From: Pseudomonadota bacterium
GTDB taxonomy: Bacteria > Pseudomonadota > Gammaproteobacteria > Steroidobacterales > Steroidobacteraceae
Length of the DNA stretch: 32,672 nucleotides
Reading direction: 5' to 3'
Assembly (NCBI GenBank): GCA_023391335.1
Contig: JAEWBG010000066.1
Span: forward strand, 1-32,672
Numbering within the stretch: the first letter of the stretch is position 1; each line of letters begins with the position of its first letter. The notes under the pieces are model-generated. The model saw only the letters and a list, made by a program, of their open reading frames with translations, was not told the origin of the DNA and made no database searches. This document shows, piece after piece, positions 31,631 to 32,672 of this stretch. Position numbers and translations under genes: made by a program.

Positions 31631-32158
31631 ATGAATACGAAGATCGGCGCAGCAGTGTTGGTTCTGTCGATGAGCTTGGGCACCTCGGCCTATGCCGACG
31701 GTGGGCATGGCAACTCACATCGCGGGGAGCATCGTTCGCATAGCGAGCGGCACGGCGGTGGCCATCAGGATTCGTACCGAGATCACAATCGCGAGCATCG
31801 CAGTGGGTATGCGTGGAATGACGGTCGTGCGGTTCACCGCGATTGGGATCGCCACCATTATCGCGAGCGCGAAGTGCAACACTGGAACCACGACTATCGA
31901 GCCTATGAAGTGCATCCGCAACGCCGCTTCTATGCCGATCGGTACTACCGCCCGCACGGATATTCAGTTCGCGTGTGGCATCACGGCGATTACTTGCCCC
32001 GTGCCTACTGCGCGCCGCGATACTTCGTGGACTATCGCGCCTATCACTTGCGGATGCCGCCATATGGATACCACTGGGTCCGTGTCGACAATGATGTCCT
32101 GCTGACGGCGATTGCGACTGGCCTGGTGGTGGGGGCGGTGTACGACGTGTTTTATTGA
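31631..32158 (+). CDS. RcnB-family periplasmic protein, His-rich
   Basis: A 175-residue exported protein. The signal peptide is MNTKIGAAVLVLSMSLGTSAYA (cleaved near residue 22), followed by a very His/Arg/Gly-rich linker (about 23-110) full of HG, HR and RDH patches. The C-terminal RcnB domain carries GDYLPRAYCAPRYFVDYRAYHLRMPPYGYHWVRVDNDVLLTAIATGLVV. E. coli RcnB is a periplasmic protein affecting nickel/cobalt homeostasis; the His-rich stretch here favours metal binding, but the metal is unknown. The start at 31631 is supported by TAGGAG. The upstream in-frame ATG (31613) is unlikely because it precedes the ribosome-binding site. Confidence 0.88.
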   Translation: MNTKIGAAVLVLSMSLGTSAYADGGHGNSHRGEHRSHSERHGGGHQDSYRDHNREHRSGYAWNDGRAVHRDWDRHHYREREVQHWNHDYRAYEVHPQRRFYADRYYRPHGYSVRVWHHGDYLPRAYCAPRYFVDYRAYHLRMPPYGYHWVRVDNDVLLTAIATGLVVGAVYDVFY

Positions 32159-32202
32159 GTTGACGGTTGACGGTTGGCAGGAAACGGGTGCGAGCAGGAA
32201 AG

Positions 32203-32672
32203 GACGGATCACTTCGTGATCAGGGAGGACTCACGTCAGGTAGGACGCTCACGCGTCAGGAAGGACTGGCGTCAGGTCAGAACGGAGTGCGACGGACGCT
32301 TCGCGTCGGGAAGGACCGTCGTCGGGATGGACTGCCTTGCAGTCGAGAAGGACTGCGTCGGGACAGAATCGGATAAGCGACGGACGACTTGTCGTCAGGT
32401 GGGCCTTCGGCAGGAAGGACGCGATGCGTCAGGAAGGACTAGCGTCAGGTCAGAACGGAGTGCGACGGACGCTTCGCGTCGGGAAGGACTAACGTCGGGA
32501 AGGACTAACGTCGGGAAGGATCGCTGCGCGATCGAGTAGGACTGGCGTCGGGACAGAATCGGAGGTGCACGACGGATCGCTTTGCGATCAGGAAGGACAT
32601 TCGTCAGGAAGGACGCTTGCGCGTCAGGAAGGACTGGCGTCAGGTCAGAACGGAGTGCGACCGACGCTTCGC
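32203..32672 (+). repeat. Hairpin array tract R7 (GAC class, five full units, runs off the end)
   Basis: Higher-order units begin at GACGGA: 32203-32290 (88 bp), 32291-32378 (88), 32379-32463 (85), 32464-32570 (107), 32571-32658 (88), and a partial unit from 32659. Each carries four stems (five in the 107-bp unit) and ends CAGAA(C/T)CGGAG or a close variant. Stems include GATCAC/GTGATC, GACGC/GCGTC, GACTGC/GCAGTC, GACGAC/GTCGTC, GATCGC/GCGATC and GCC/GGC. The array is truncated by the window, so the full length is unknown. Confidence 0.88.

Noticed and set aside
32174..32539. Open frame (about 121 aa) across the terminal array
   Set aside because: The same repeat-derived coding appearance occurs in more than one frame with no protein-like pattern.
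32203..32672. CRISPR array
   Set aside because: There are no identical direct repeats separated by unique spacers of constant length. The units are internally structured and variable, and no cas genes are present.

Overview
The window reads as a chromosomal segment of a GC-rich (roughly 58-60% by eye) Gram-negative proteobacterium. Signal peptides, a lipobox lipoprotein, a PEP-CTERM protein, a YfdC-type FNT channel, an RcnB-like periplasmic protein and a Kbp (YgaU) homologue support this. The mix recalls Steroidobacteraceae/Xanthomonadales-like Gammaproteobacteria, but the placement is an inference from gene content. No plasmid, phage, transposase, rRNA or tRNA gene was seen.

Layout. 1-5.9 kb: a long inverted repeat; an FNT channel divergent from a BON-LysM protein (kbp); a thioesterase; a secreted GH35/DUF5597-type glycosidase; a TonB-N-terminus-like orphan; a YwqG/DUF1963 protein. 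5.9-9.0 kb: a MarR-EmrB/QacA efflux operon, two small orphan proteins and an RRM RNA-binding protein with a structured leader. 9.4-12.6 kb: a two-gene signalling operon, a double-domain KaiC ATPase overlapping a hybrid histidine kinase. 12.6-14.9 kb: a ClC-CBS transporter divergent from a MarR regulator, with a palindromic operator between them. 15.1-21.2 kb: an ECF-like sigma factor overlapping a TPR Ser/Thr kinase, preceded by a large Ig/PKD-like lipoprotein. 21.4-25.8 kb: a PEP-CTERM protein with a clear terminator, a haem-motif FG-GAP protein overlapping a GST-like gene, and an Nramp-superfamily transporter. 25.8-32.7 kb: a second, CBS-less ClC transporter, Ku with a MerR-TPR regulator, an arginase-fold/phosphatidylserine synthase operon and an RcnB-like protein.

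The most unusual content lies in the last 5.5 kb. Several noncoding tracts (27.18-27.84, 31.32-31.48 and 32.20-32.67 kb, running off the window end) are built from tiny hairpins. About four hairpins make a higher-order unit of about 88 bp that ends in a CAGA(A) box. Hairpin arms differ between copies but stay complementary within a copy, including paired substitutions. There are two sequence classes (GAC...GTC and GCC...GGC stems), which occur side by side and in both orientations. This looks like a dispersed structured repeat family that I cannot match to a named element.

Membrane and ion functions recur (FNT, two ClC, Nramp, EmrB, RcnB-like, K+-binding Kbp). The regulation is dense: two MarR, one MerR, ECF-kinase and KaiC-kinase pairs. 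This suggests envelope and ionic stress adaptation, which is an inference.
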